The position numbers and the translations under genes were made by a program. The notes under the pieces are model-generated. The model was given only the letters and a program-made list of their open reading frames with translations. It was not told the origin of the DNA and did not search any database. Positions 13,572-21,471 of a stretch of DNA of 23,355 nucleotides are shown piece by piece. The DNA is from an uncultured Olsenella sp. (lineage in GTDB: Bacteria; Actinomycetota; Coriobacteriia; Coriobacteriales; Atopobiaceae), in assembly GCA_959598545.1 (NCBI GenBank), contig CAUGFC010000017.1, positions 1 to 23,355 on the forward strand, written 5' to 3'. Positions within the stretch are counted from its first letter, which is position 1; each line of letters starts with the position of its first letter.

Positions 13572-15014
13572 ATGAGCGACTCCGTTTTCCCCGCAGACTT
13601 CCTCTGGGGCGCCTCAACGAGCGCCTACCAGGTTGAGGGCGCCGCCCTCGAGGGAGGCAAGAAGGCCTCGCAGCAGGACGTCATCAACGCCAGGAACTTC
13701 GAGGAGCGCGGCTTCGCCACCGCCGAGGTCACGAGCGACCACTACCACCACATGCACGAGGACGTTGAGCTCATGGCGGAGATGGGCCTCAAGGCCTATC
13801 GCTTCTCGATCGCCTGGTCGCGCGTCATCCCCTACGGCACGGGCGAGCCCAACCCCGAGGGCGTGAAGTTCTACCACGACCTCATCGACGACCTCATCGC
13901 GCACGACATCGAGCCGATCGTCACGCTCTACCACTACGACCTCCCCTGGGCCCTCGTGGAGCGCTACGACGGCTGGATCTCCCGCCAGGTGGTCGACGAC
14001 TTCGCCGCGTACGCGCGCTTCGTCATCTCCGAGTACGGTGACAAGGTCAGGTACTGGACCACGATCAACGAGCAGAGCATCATCGTCCAGTACTGGACCC
14101 AGAAGTGCTTCATCGCCGACAAGTTCCTCTCGGACAACCAGCTCCGCTACCAGATCAACCACCACATGAACCTCGCCCACGCCATTGCGTGCAACCTGGT
14201 CCACGAGCTGGTCCCGGGTGGCATGGTCGGGTCGGTCATCGGCTACGCGCCGATCTACCCGCTGACCTCGAAGCCCGAGGACGTCATGGCCGCGCAGAAC
14301 GCCCACGACCTGAGGAACGCCTACTACCTCGACATCTACTTCAAGGGGCACTACACCGAGTCCGCGATGCGCTACCTCGAGCGCCACGGCCTCGCCCCCA
14401 AGATCGAGCCCGGCGACATGAAGCTCATCGCCTCCGGCACCTCGGACTTCCTCGGCATCAACTACTACGCCAGCGAGTGCGCCAAGTGGTGCCCCGACGA
14501 CGGCAGCCGGGAGATTCGCTGGAGCGGCGTCAACTGGTCCGGCAAGAAGGGCGAGATCAGCGGCTTCGAGACGCACCCCGGCTTCTACGAGATGTGCAAG
14601 AACCCCAGCCTGGACACCACCGACTGGGACTGGGCAATCGACCCCATTGGCATGGAGTACCTGCTCAGGGACATCTACACGCGCTACGGCAAGCCGCTCA
14701 TGATCCTGGAGAACGGGCTGGGCGCCTACGACGAGCTCACGCCGGACGGCCGCGTCCACGACCAGTACCGCATCGACTACCTCCGCGACCACATCGTCGC
14801 GATGGGACACGCCATCGACTACGGCGTGCCGGTGCTCGCCTACTGCCCGTGGTCGTGCGTCGACCTGCTCTCCACGAGCAACGGCGTGAAGAAGCGCTAC
14901 GGCTTCATCTACGTCGACCGCACCGACGACGACCCGCGCGAGTGCGCGCGCATCCGCAAGGACTCGTTCTGGTGGTATAAGGAAGTCATCGCGTCGAACG
15001 GCGCCAGCCTCTAG
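13572..15014 (+). CDS. 6-phospho-beta-glucosidase, GH1 (copy 3)
   Basis: The third GH1 enzyme, 480 residues, starting one base after the stop of copy 2 and therefore translated from the same message. FPADFLWGASTSAYQVEGAA opens the barrel. E167 (TINEQS) is the acid/base, E380 (LENGLG) the nucleophile, and S434, K441, Y443 in LLSTSNGVKKRYG bind the 6-phosphate. It is closely related to copy 1 across its length, including SQQDVINAR, LVERYDGWISRQVVDDF and RKDSFWWYKEVIASNGASL, which suggests duplication followed by insertion of copy 2 or the regulator between them. An efficient intrinsic terminator follows 8 nt after the stop codon and ends the glucoside operon. Confidence 0.92.
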   Translation: MSDSVFPADFLWGASTSAYQVEGAALEGGKKASQQDVINARNFEERGFATAEVTSDHYHHMHEDVELMAEMGLKAYRFSIAWSRVIPYGTGEPNPEGVKFYHDLIDDLIAHDIEPIVTLYHYDLPWALVERYDGWISRQVVDDFAAYARFVISEYGDKVRYWTTINEQSIIVQYWTQKCFIADKFLSDNQLRYQINHHMNLAHAIACNLVHELVPGGMVGSVIGYAPIYPLTSKPEDVMAAQNAHDLRNAYYLDIYFKGHYTESAMRYLERHGLAPKIEPGDMKLIASGTSDFLGINYYASECAKWCPDDGSREIRWSGVNWSGKKGEISGFETHPGFYEMCKNPSLDTTDWDWAIDPIGMEYLLRDIYTRYGKPLMILENGLGAYDELTPDGRVHDQYRIDYLRDHIVAMGHAIDYGVPVLAYCPWSCVDLLSTSNGVKKRYGFIYVDRTDDDPRECARIRKDSFWWYKEVIASNGASL

Positions 15015-15022
15015 CAAGGCGG

Positions 15023-15052
15023 CGGGGGCGCCTTCGGGCGCCCCCGTTTTTT
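15023..15052 (+). terminator. Strong intrinsic terminator of the glucoside cluster
   Basis: A 10-bp stem CGGGGGCGCC/GGCGCCCCCG capped by a TTCG tetraloop and followed by TTTTTT. It is the clearest Rho-independent terminator in the window. Confidence 0.95.
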
Positions 15053-15069
15053 GCGATCTGGGAGTTTGA

Positions 15070-15903
15070 ATGGACACGACTGCCGAGAAGAGCGGGCGAG
15101 CAGCGGGGCTTCTCGCCTTTGACCTTGACGGGACGGTCTTTGGCGACCACGTCACCGAGGACTTCACGCCGCGAGTGCGCGCGGCTCTCATGGAGCTGCA
15201 CCGTCGCGGGTGGGTCCTCTGCGCGGCATCCGGTCGCGCGCGCGAGGAGCTGGGGAGCGGCATCATGGACGCGCCCTGGATCGAGTGGCAGCTCTGCTGC
15301 AACGGGGCCGCGCTCTTCCGCCATGGCTCGGATCCTGCCGTCACGGAGCACCTCATGACCTACGAGCAGGCCCTCGTCGTGCGCGAGGCGCTCGGGGACC
15401 TTGCCACGCGCCTGTGGGTCCACACGCGCGAGGGAATGCTTGTCGACCGATGGCTGGCAGCCGAGGACGGAAGCGACCTGATCCTCAAGGGACCGAGGCG
15501 CGTGGACGACCCGCTTTCGACTCCCGAGGCGCACCGCGGCATATACAAGGTCATGACGCACTTCGCGAGCGAGACGGACCGTCTGGAGGCCGAGCGGCGC
15601 TTCGCGCCCCTCTCCGACCCCTATGAGGTCATCAACCAGGGGCCGCTCACGCTCGAGTTCACGCTGCGGGGCGTGAGCAAGGGGGCAACGACCCTCGAGC
15701 TCTGCCTTCGGGAGGGGATAGACCCCTCCGTGTCCGTGGGCATCGGGGACTCCGGCAACGACCTGTCCTTCACGGAGACCCCCCTGACGTTCGTGGCCAT
15801 GGGAAGCGCCGAGCAGAAGGTGCTCGACGCCGCGGACTACGTCTGCCCGGACGTCTACCACGACGGCGTGGCAGTCTGGATCGAGGAGCACCTGCTCGGC
15901 TGA
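15070..15903 (+). CDS. HAD-superfamily hydrolase, Cof/type IIB
   Basis: A cytoplasmic phosphatase-like protein of 277 residues, probably acting on sugar phosphates. Motif I is FDLDGTVF with nucleophile D18 and acid/base D20. Motif II is CAASGR (S54), motif III GVSKG (K204), and motif IV GIGDSGNDLSF with D227 and D231 binding Mg. The long insert between motifs II and III (about 80-195) is the type IIB cap that sets specificity. The start at 15070 has GGGAG 7 nt upstream. It begins only 18 nt after the terminator of the glucoside cluster with no room for a clear promoter, so it may depend on read-through. Converges on deoB. Dephosphorylation of excess sugar phosphate would suit the context (inference). 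Confidence 0.88.
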   Translation: MDTTAEKSGRAAGLLAFDLDGTVFGDHVTEDFTPRVRAALMELHRRGWVLCAASGRAREELGSGIMDAPWIEWQLCCNGAALFRHGSDPAVTEHLMTYEQALVVREALGDLATRLWVHTREGMLVDRWLAAEDGSDLILKGPRRVDDPLSTPEAHRGIYKVMTHFASETDRLEAERRFAPLSDPYEVINQGPLTLEFTLRGVSKGATTLELCLREGIDPSVSVGIGDSGNDLSFTETPLTFVAMGSAEQKVLDAADYVCPDVYHDGVAVWIEEHLLG

Positions 15904-15908
15904 GCGCG

Positions 15909-15925
15909 GCGGCCCGGACGGCCGC
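15909..15925. terminator. Short stem-loop between converging HAD and deoB genes
   Basis: GCGGCC-CGGAC-GGCCGC fills most of the 29-nt gap between the two stop codons and could serve both directions. There is no T-run on either strand. Confidence 0.4.
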
Positions 15926-15932
15926 AACGGGC

Positions 15933-17132
15933 TCAGAGAAGGCCGAGGAAGCTCGTCCCCTCCCCCATCGAGGGAAGGCCGAAGTTCTCCAGAATGGTGG
16001 CGCCCAGATCGCTTGCCGTCGTGCGCGCGCCCAGCGAGACTCCCTCCCTACGCAGGGAGGGGGACCAGACGAGCAGGGGCACGAGCTCGCGCGTGTGGTC
16101 CGTGCCCATGTACGTCGGGTCGTTCCCGTGGTCTGCCGTCACGACGAGAAGGTCCCTCTCGCCAAGCTGGCGCATGACGTTTGCGAGGCGCCTGTCCAGC
16201 GCCTCGAGGGCGCGTCCGTCCCCAACGACATCGCGGCGGTGGCCATAGACCGCGTCGAAGTCCACCAGGTTGCAGAAGCAGAGGCCACGCCAGTCCCGGG
16301 CGAGGACGTCATCGACATGGTCCATGCCGTCCATGTTGGAGCGGTTGTGGTAGGCGCGCGTGAAGCCCTCGCCACAGAAGAGGTCCCAGGTCTTCCCCAC
16401 CGCCACCACGTCAAATCCCGCGTCGGAGAGCCTCGTGAGCACCGTGGGGCCACAGGGTCTGAGGCCGAAGTCCCTCCTTCGGTCCGTCCGGACGAAGGAG
16501 TCCCGCGACGCGCCCACGAACGGGCGCGCGATGACGCGCCCCATGGTCACCTCCGGCCCGTTCACGAGTTCGCGAACCTCCTCGCAGACGCGATAGAGCT
16601 CTGGCACCGGGACGACGTCCTCGTGCGCGGCGATCTGCAGCACCGAGTCGCCCGAGGTGTAGACGATGAGGTCCCCGGTCTTCAGATGTCGCTCCCCGTA
16701 GTCCGCGAGGACCTGGGTCCCCGAGTACGGGCGATTGCACAGGACGCCGCGGCCGGAGACCCGGCTGACCTCCTCGACCAGCCAGGCGGGAAACCCCTCG
16801 GGAAAGTAGCTGACGCGAAAGCGCACCGGCAGGCACATCATCTCCCAGTGCCCGTCGAGGGAGTCGTTGCCGAGGCTGGTGATGCGCATGGACCCGAAGG
16901 CGCCAAGAGGGGCGTCCGGCCGGGGGACGTCCGAGAGGCCCTCGGGCCTCGTGAGCCCGATGCCCAGGGAGCAGAGCGTCGGGATCCGCAGCGCGCTGGG
17001 CATGTTGCGGGCGAAGTGCGAGGCGACATGCCCCAGCGTGTTGGCGCCCGCGCTCGAGAAGGACGCGGCGTCCGGTGCGCCGCCCACGCCAATCGAGTCG
17101 GCGACGATCACGAGGACGCGCTCGAACCTCAT
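15933..17132 (-). CDS. deoB: Phosphopentomutase with variant active-site loop
   Basis: Interconverts (deoxy)ribose 1- and 5-phosphate, the step between nucleoside phosphorylase and aldolase. The 399-residue protein fits the family: N-terminal VLVIVADSIGVGGAPDA with metal ligand D12, LKTGDLIVYTSGDSVLQIAAHE in the cap, NLVDFDAVYGHRRD, and VTADHGNDP with TDHTRELVPLL carrying the remaining metal ligands. The catalytic loop normally reads KDTxTGHWE, with the Thr phosphorylated in the characterised Bacillus enzyme. Here it reads NDSLDGHWE, so Ser91 replaces that Thr, and Lys and the second Thr are also changed. The ATG at 17132 overlaps the deoC stop (ATGA). It is the last gene of the deo operon and converges on the HAD gene. 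Confidence 0.93.
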   Translation of the reverse strand: MRFERVLVIVADSIGVGGAPDAASFSSAGANTLGHVASHFARNMPSALRIPTLCSLGIGLTRPEGLSDVPRPDAPLGAFGSMRITSLGNDSLDGHWEMMCLPVRFRVSYFPEGFPAWLVEEVSRVSGRGVLCNRPYSGTQVLADYGERHLKTGDLIVYTSGDSVLQIAAHEDVVPVPELYRVCEEVRELVNGPEVTMGRVIARPFVGASRDSFVRTDRRRDFGLRPCGPTVLTRLSDAGFDVVAVGKTWDLFCGEGFTRAYHNRSNMDGMDHVDDVLARDWRGLCFCNLVDFDAVYGHRRDVVGDGRALEALDRRLANVMRQLGERDLLVVTADHGNDPTYMGTDHTRELVPLLVWSPSLRREGVSLGARTTASDLGATILENFGLPSMGEGTSFLGLL

Positions 17133-17800
17133 TCCACCACCTCGTCAAGGATGCTCGCGGCGGCGGAGACGCCCAGGCGGTTTGCGCCCGCCTCGATCAT
17201 GGCGAGCGCGGCAGAGAGGGTGCGGATGCCACCGGAGGCTTTGACGCCCATATCCGGCCCCACGACCTCGCGCATGAGGCGCACGTCCCCCACGGTGGCC
17301 CCTCCCGTCGAGAAGCCCGTCGAGGTCTTCACGAAGTCGGCGCCGGCTCGCTGCGCGCAGCGGCAGGCGGCGCGCTTCTCCCTGTCCGTGAGCAGGCAGG
17401 TCTCGATGATGACCTTGAGCAGGGCGCCCCTGTCGTGCGCCGCCTCGGCGAGCGCGGCCACCTCGGCTCGGACGGCATCCTCCTCCCCAGCCCTGAGCAG
17501 GCCGACGTTGATCACCATGTCGAGCTCCCGGGCACCGTCCCCGAGCGCGCGGACGGCCTCGGCGAGCTTTGCTTCGGTCGACGTTGCCCCCAGGGGGAAG
17601 CCGATCACGGTACACGTCGCGACGGGGCTCCCCGCCAGCGCGGCGGCGACGCGTGGAACCCAGCAGGGGTTCACGCACACGGAGGCAGTCGAGAGGCGCA
17701 GCGCGTCAGCGCAGACGAGGTCTATGTCGGATGCGGTCGCCTCGGGCTTGAGCAGGGTATAGTCCATGCGGGCGGCCAACTCTTCTCGGGTGAGCGTCAT
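17129..17800 (-). CDS. deoC: Deoxyribose-phosphate aldolase
   Basis: Cleaves 2-deoxyribose 5-phosphate to glyceraldehyde 3-phosphate and acetaldehyde through a Schiff base. The 223-residue TIM barrel is the normal size for the short bacterial form. Visible landmarks: MDYTLLKPEAT, VIGFPLGATSTEAK (about 65-78), the proton-relay Asp in RELDMVINVG (D94), the Schiff-base Lys in DFVKTSTGFSTGGAT (K158) and the second active-site Lys in GVKASGGIR (K187). The start at 17800 follows AGGAGACGAC. It lies 38 nt after deoA and overlaps deoB by four bases, so the three are almost certainly co-transcribed and deoC-deoB translation is coupled. Confidence 0.96.
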   Translation of the reverse strand: MTLTREELAARMDYTLLKPEATASDIDLVCADALRLSTASVCVNPCWVPRVAAALAGSPVATCTVIGFPLGATSTEAKLAEAVRALGDGARELDMVINVGLLRAGEEDAVRAEVAALAEAAHDRGALLKVIIETCLLTDREKRAACRCAQRAGADFVKTSTGFSTGGATVGDVRLMREVVGPDMGVKASGGIRTLSAALAMIEAGANRLGVSAAASILDEVVE

Positions 17801-17838
17801 GTCGTCTCCTGTTCTGGGCAGGCTCGGGGGCGGGATTT

Positions 17839-19167
17839 CTAGTCGAAGCGCAGGACGCCACCGGCATCCACGCGCGCGAGCACGATCGGCTCGGGGGCGG
17901 GAGGCTCGGGGGCGAGGTGCACCGCCGCGGCGAAGGTGGGCAGCGCATCGGCGAGGCGGTCCTCGTCAGAGGTGTGCAGAAGGGCGATGACCTCGTCCTT
18001 CTCGACGGCGTCGCCACGGTTCTTGAGGAGCGTGATGCCGGCGGACGGGTCGATCTCGTCCTCCAGGCGCTCGCGCCCAGCCCCCAGCTCGACGCTGGCG
18101 ACCCCAATGGCGGTGGTGTCCAGGCGGGCCACGTAGCCGGACCGCTCGGCAACGACCGCACGCTCAACGGACGCGCGGCGGAAGCGGCCGGTGTCCCTGA
18201 GGTAGGAGACGTCACCGCCCTGCGCGCCAACCATCTCGCAGAGCTTCTCGAAGGCGGACCCGTCGGCGAGCGCCCCCGCGGCGAGGGAGGCCCCCTCCTC
18301 GCGCGTGGCGGCGCGGCCGGCAAGGACGAGCATCTCGGCGGCAAGCGCCACGCACTCGTGCTCGAGATCCTCGGGGCCGTGGCCGCGCAGGGTGTCCACG
18401 ACCTCGATCACCTCGAGCGAGTTGCCTATGGCGCGGCCGAGCGGCCGGTCCATGTTGGTGACGAGCGCCACCGTCGTGCGGCCGGCCCCCTCTCCGATGG
18501 CCACCATCGTCTGGGCGAGCTCGATCGCGGAGTCGAGGTCCTGCATGAACGCGCCCGACCCGACCTTCACGTCGAGCAGTATCTTGTCCGAGCCGGCAGC
18601 GAGCTTCTTGCTCATCACGCTCGAGGCGATGAGCGGCACCGAGCTCACCGTGGCCGTGACGTCGCGCAGGGCGTAGACGATCTTGTCTGCCGGAACGAGG
18701 TTTCCCGTCTGGCCCACGATCGCGCAACCGTGCTCGAGCACCGTGCGCATGAAGCGCTCGCGGTCCAGCGCCGTCGTGAGCCCGGGGATGCTCTCGAGCT
18801 TGTCGAGCGTCCCGCCCGTGTGCCCGAGGCCGCGGCCGCTCATCTTGGCGACCGGCACCCCCAGCGACGCCACGATGGGGACGACGGCAAGCGAGGTCTT
18901 GTCGCCCACGCCGCCGGTCGAGTGCTTGTCCACCTTGACTCCGGGGATGGGCGAGAGGTCAACGACCTCGCCCGAGCGCTCCATCGCCAGCGTGAGCGTG
19001 GTGGTCTCTCGGTCGCTCATACCCCGCAGGTAGATGGCCATGAGGAGCGCCGTTGCCTGGTAGTCGGGAATCTCGCCCGCCACGAGGCCGTCCACGAAGA
19101 AGCCGATCTCCTCGTCCGTGAGCTCCCGGCCGTCTCGCTTCCCCTCGATGATGTCGTACATGCGCAT
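17839..19167 (-). CDS. deoA: Pyrimidine-nucleoside / thymidine phosphorylase
   Basis: Phosphorolyses thymidine or uridine to the base and (deoxy)ribose 1-phosphate, feeding DeoB. The 442-residue enzyme shows the small helical domain MRMYDIIEGKRDGRELTDEE, the phosphate-binding VDKHSTGGVGDKTSL (79-93), the family signature SGRGLGHTGGTLDKLE (110-125), KIVYALRDVTATV and the C-terminal lipoyl-like barrel (ITLLKNRGDAVEKDEVIALL). The start at 19167 (MRMYDII) was chosen over an upstream in-frame ATG at 19206 because CGGAGG lies 6 nt before it and because homologues begin with M-R-M. It is the first gene of the deo operon. The sequence alone does not separate thymidine-specific from broad pyrimidine activity. 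Confidence 0.94.
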   Translation of the reverse strand: MRMYDIIEGKRDGRELTDEEIGFFVDGLVAGEIPDYQATALLMAIYLRGMSDRETTTLTLAMERSGEVVDLSPIPGVKVDKHSTGGVGDKTSLAVVPIVASLGVPVAKMSGRGLGHTGGTLDKLESIPGLTTALDRERFMRTVLEHGCAIVGQTGNLVPADKIVYALRDVTATVSSVPLIASSVMSKKLAAGSDKILLDVKVGSGAFMQDLDSAIELAQTMVAIGEGAGRTTVALVTNMDRPLGRAIGNSLEVIEVVDTLRGHGPEDLEHECVALAAEMLVLAGRAATREEGASLAAGALADGSAFEKLCEMVGAQGGDVSYLRDTGRFRRASVERAVVAERSGYVARLDTTAIGVASVELGAGRERLEDEIDPSAGITLLKNRGDAVEKDEVIALLHTSDEDRLADALPTFAAAVHLAPEPPAPEPIVLARVDAGGVLRFD

Positions 19168-19201
19168 GGCGAACCTCCGTCCCCCGCCCTTTGTTGCGCC
19201 C

Positions 19202-19207
19202 ATCATA
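19202..19207 (-). promoter_or_regulatory. -10 element candidate for the deo operon
   Basis: TATGAT on the minus strand matches the consensus at five of six bases and would give a leader of about 28 nt before the deoA ATG. No -35 is visible in the GC-rich stretch upstream, so an activator or a non-standard -35 would be needed. Confidence 0.35.
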
Positions 19208-19356
19208 GGGGCGGGCGCGGCGATCGGGCGCGGCGCGTCGGGAAGCGGGGGACCTCAATGTGGCCCCAAGCCGGCGTACGGCCGATGGCGGTGCTCCGCG
19301 CCCCGGCTCCGGCGGCTCACTCGGGGGCAGTGGTTTGAGGTTTTTCGCACATAATC

Positions 19357-19376
19357 CCCTCGGACTCGGCCGAGGG
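19357..19376 (-). terminator. Stem-loop downstream of the 139-aa gene
   Basis: CCCTCGG-N6-CCGAGGG lies 28 nt after the stop of the minus-strand gene at 19404-19823. It may end that transcript before the deo operon. On the minus strand ATTATG follows, not a true U-tract. The rest of the 236-nt gap shows nothing else I can name. Confidence 0.4.
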
Positions 19377-19403
19377 ATCTCCCTCTCGGCTCACGCGGCT
19401 TCC

Positions 19404-19823
19404 CTAGCGCGCCGCCTCCAGGCGCGCGAGGACCGTCTTGGTCGCGGTGATCGCGGCGTCGACGCTCTCCTCGGCGTCCGAGATCTTCTTCTGCACGTAG
19501 AGGTCCACGAAGGGGTTGTCGACAAGGACGTCGAGGGCGGAGGCCACGCCTCCCACGTCCACGCGCAGCTCCTCGATTCCGCGCACGTCACGCACCTCGC
19601 GCGTGAAAGCGTAGAGGTCCGCCCGGGCGCGCTCGAGCGCCTCGCGGGCATCCCCGAGCCGAGCGTGCTTGACCAGGCTCACGAGCGCGCCTCCGAGCAC
19701 CAGATCCGCAAGCCCCCAGTTGCTGGCGCTACCAAGCGCGTCGGACGCCTCCTCCAGGCTCGCCAGAGCACGGCGTCCGGCGGCAACGGCCTCCAGCACC
19801 TCGCGCCTCTCGTCCGCCGTCAT
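19404..19823 (-). CDS. Small helical protein of unknown function (139 aa)
   Basis: I do not recognise a named family. The protein is almost wholly helical and charged: MTADERREVLEAVAAGRRAL, then a conserved-looking SASNWGLADLVLGGALVSLVKHARLGDA (about 32-59), and a final amphipathic helix KISDAEESVDAAITATKTVL that may form a coiled coil. The NWG-x6-GG pattern with a hydrophobic patch could sit against a membrane or a partner protein, but the segment is too short and polar to be a clear transmembrane helix. The start at 19823 was chosen because GAGGGGGG lies just upstream; in-frame codons beyond it have no ribosome site. It is divergent from the phosphofructokinase gene. Confidence 0.72.
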   Translation of the reverse strand: MTADERREVLEAVAAGRRALASLEEASDALGSASNWGLADLVLGGALVSLVKHARLGDAREALERARADLYAFTREVRDVRGIEELRVDVGGVASALDVLVDNPFVDLYVQKKISDAEESVDAAITATKTVLARLEAAR

Positions 19824-19923
19824 GGCACCCCCCTCGACTCGTCGTTCCTCTCGCTCATGGTAGCAGGGCCGCACGCGGCAGGCCCTGAGAACGGCGCCGC
19901 TCGCGGAGAAGAGCGCGCGCTCG

Positions 19924-19947
19924 GAAGAATCAGGCGCATAATTCTTC
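19924..19947 (+). promoter_or_regulatory. Promoter/operator candidate for the phosphofructokinase gene
   Basis: GAAGAAT (19924-19930) and ATTCTTC (19941-19947) form a perfect 7-bp inverted repeat that encloses CATAAT, a five-of-six match to the -10 consensus. A protein bound here would block the promoter. Another inverted repeat, CAGGGCC-N10-GGCCCTG, lies upstream near 19864-19887. No -35 is evident. Confidence 0.4.
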
Positions 19948-19976
19948 TATCTGTGGTCCTGAGGGAAGGAATGCCC

Positions 19977-21056
19977 ATGCTTCGAGTTGGTCTTCTCACG
20001 AGCGGCGGCGACTGCCAGGCGCTCAACGCAACCATGCGCGGCATCGTCAAGACGCTCTACCGCCAGTCCGACGAGCCCGTCGAGGTCTACGGCTTCGAGG
20101 ACGGCTACCAGGGCCTGATCTACGAGCACTACCGCATGATGGACAACCGTGACTTCTCCGGCCTGCTCACGCGCGGCGGCACCGTGCTCGGCACGAGCCG
20201 CACCCCGTTCAAGCTGCTTGACACGCCCGAGGCCGACGGCATCAACAAGGTCGAGGCGATGAAGCACACCTATCGCAAGCTCAAGCTCGACTGCCTGTTC
20301 ATGCTCGGCGGCAACGGCTCCACCAAGACGGCCAACCGCCTCTCCGAGGAGGGTCTGAACGTCATCGCCCTGCCCAAGACCATCGACAACGACACCTGGG
20401 GCACCGACCTCACCTTCGGCTTCACCAGCTCCGTCGAGGTGGCCACCCGCTGCATCGACGAGATCCACACCACCGCCAGCTCCCACGGCCGCGTCTTCGT
20501 GATCGAGATCATGGGCCACAAGGTCGGCTGGATCCCGCTGTACGCGGGCGTCGCCGGCGGCGCCGACGTCATCCTCATCCCCGAGATCCCCTACGACATG
20601 GACAACGTCGTCCGTGTCATCGAGGAGCGCGACAAGGCCGGCTCCCGCTTCACGATCGTCGTGGTCGCCGAGGGCGCCATCTCCAAGGAGGAGGCCGCCC
20701 TCTCCAAGAAGGAGTACAAGAAGCTCGTGGCCGCCCGCACCACGCCGTCGGTCGCCTACGACATCGCCGCGGAGATCGACAAGCGCACCGGCCGTGAGAT
20801 TCGCATCGCCGTCCCCGGCCACACCCAGCGCGGCGGCCAGCCCGACGCCCAGGACCGCATCTTCGCCACGCAGTGCGGCGTCGAGGCGGCGCTCGGCTGC
20901 CTCGAGGGCAAGTTCGGCTTCATGGTCGCCCAGAAGAAGGGCAAGATGACCCGCGTGCCGCTCAAGGAGGTCGCCGGCAAGCTCAAGTACGTGGACCCCG
21001 AGGGCGACCTCGTGCGCGAGGCCAAGGCGCTCGGCATCAGCTTCGGCGACGAGTAG
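19977..21056 (+). CDS. pfkA: 6-phosphofructokinase (GGNGS/PKTIDND type)
   Basis: Phosphorylates fructose 6-phosphate, the committed step of glycolysis. The 359-residue protein has VGLLTSGGDCQALNATMRG (phosphoryl-donor loop), FMLGGNGSTKTANRL (111-115 = GGNGS), LPKTIDNDTWGTD with catalytic D137, and IEIMGHKVGWI and PGHTQRGGQPDAQDR for substrate binding. The two donor-site positions that separate ATP from PPi enzymes are Gly114 (ATP-like) and Lys134 (PKTIDND, PPi-like, where E. coli PfkA has PGTIDND). This Gly/Lys pairing is known from the so-called group III PFKs, mostly ATP-dependent; the donor is not certain. Two ATGs six bases apart (19971 and 19977) both fit GAGGGAAGGA; I chose the second because it begins at the conserved strand. 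Confidence 0.93.
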   Translation: MLRVGLLTSGGDCQALNATMRGIVKTLYRQSDEPVEVYGFEDGYQGLIYEHYRMMDNRDFSGLLTRGGTVLGTSRTPFKLLDTPEADGINKVEAMKHTYRKLKLDCLFMLGGNGSTKTANRLSEEGLNVIALPKTIDNDTWGTDLTFGFTSSVEVATRCIDEIHTTASSHGRVFVIEIMGHKVGWIPLYAGVAGGADVILIPEIPYDMDNVVRVIEERDKAGSRFTIVVVAEGAISKEEAALSKKEYKKLVAARTTPSVAYDIAAEIDKRTGREIRIAVPGHTQRGGQPDAQDRIFATQCGVEAALGCLEGKFGFMVAQKKGKMTRVPLKEVAGKLKYVDPEGDLVREAKALGISFGDE

Positions 21057-21073
21057 GCGTTCTTCTCGCCCGA

Positions 21074-21204
21074 TTCGTTGCGCCTGATATGCGGCTTCTG
21101 CGTGCTCCAGTCACGCAGAAGCCGCTATTTTGGCATCGTTTTCACTCAGATGCACCGGTTCCGGCGGCACAATCACGCAGATGCACCGATTACGGCGGCA
21201 GAAA
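21074..21204. repeat. Left repeat cluster: one inverted plus three direct 31-nt units
   Basis: Units share the head ACGCAGAwGC followed by a GC-rich body resembling CCGgTTcCGGCGGCA. One unit is on the minus strand (starting at 21104 and running left). After 7 nt, three plus-strand units start at 21112, 21143 and 21174, exactly 31 nt apart. The 3' half of the first two units is divergent. The same arrangement, including the 7-nt gap and the 31-nt spacing, is found at 22557-22687 on the other side of the nuclease-like gene. Confidence 0.8.
21091..21131 (+). terminator. Terminator-like hairpin after the phosphofructokinase gene
   Basis: GCGGCTTCTGCGTG and CACGCAGAAGCCGC form a perfect 14-bp stem with a 7-nt loop, followed by TATTTT. 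The stem is made by the inverted pair of repeat units at the start of the left repeat cluster, so the repeat doubles as the terminator. Confidence 0.65.
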
Positions 21205-21459
21205 GTGCGCCCTCGTACCCACTTGCAACGATTTGTGCGCGCTCTTTCGGTGTCGGTTGATCGTCGGCGCGCCCACCGTCCAAATACAACCGCTCGCAGC
21301 ATTCCACCGGCATCCGGACAAGAGACTCATCTGCGCCGAAGCTTCACCGAACACGCCGTTTACCTGCAGCGACACTTGACGCGGAAAGATTGGTGCACGC
21401 TAGCGTCAGACTCGCGAGCGTCTTTCTCGGAATCTCGAGCCCCCACGCAATCTGGGCGG

Positions 21460-21465
21460 TATCGT
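21460..21465 (+). promoter_or_regulatory. -10-like element directly before the nuclease-like gene
   Basis: TATCGT (a TANNNT element) ends 6 nt before the ATG at 21472, and no good Shine-Dalgarno sequence is present. Transcription could start at the ATG itself, giving a leaderless mRNA. The remaining stretch 21205-21471 shows no gene; it contains a TTGACG at 21376-21381 but no matching -10 at 17 nt. Confidence 0.4.
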
Positions 21466-21471
21466 CAGGGT

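Noticed and set aside
21130..21471. N-terminal extension of the nuclease-like protein
   Set aside because: The extension translates the repeat units themselves and has no family character; MDITLSH at 21472 is a sensible start.
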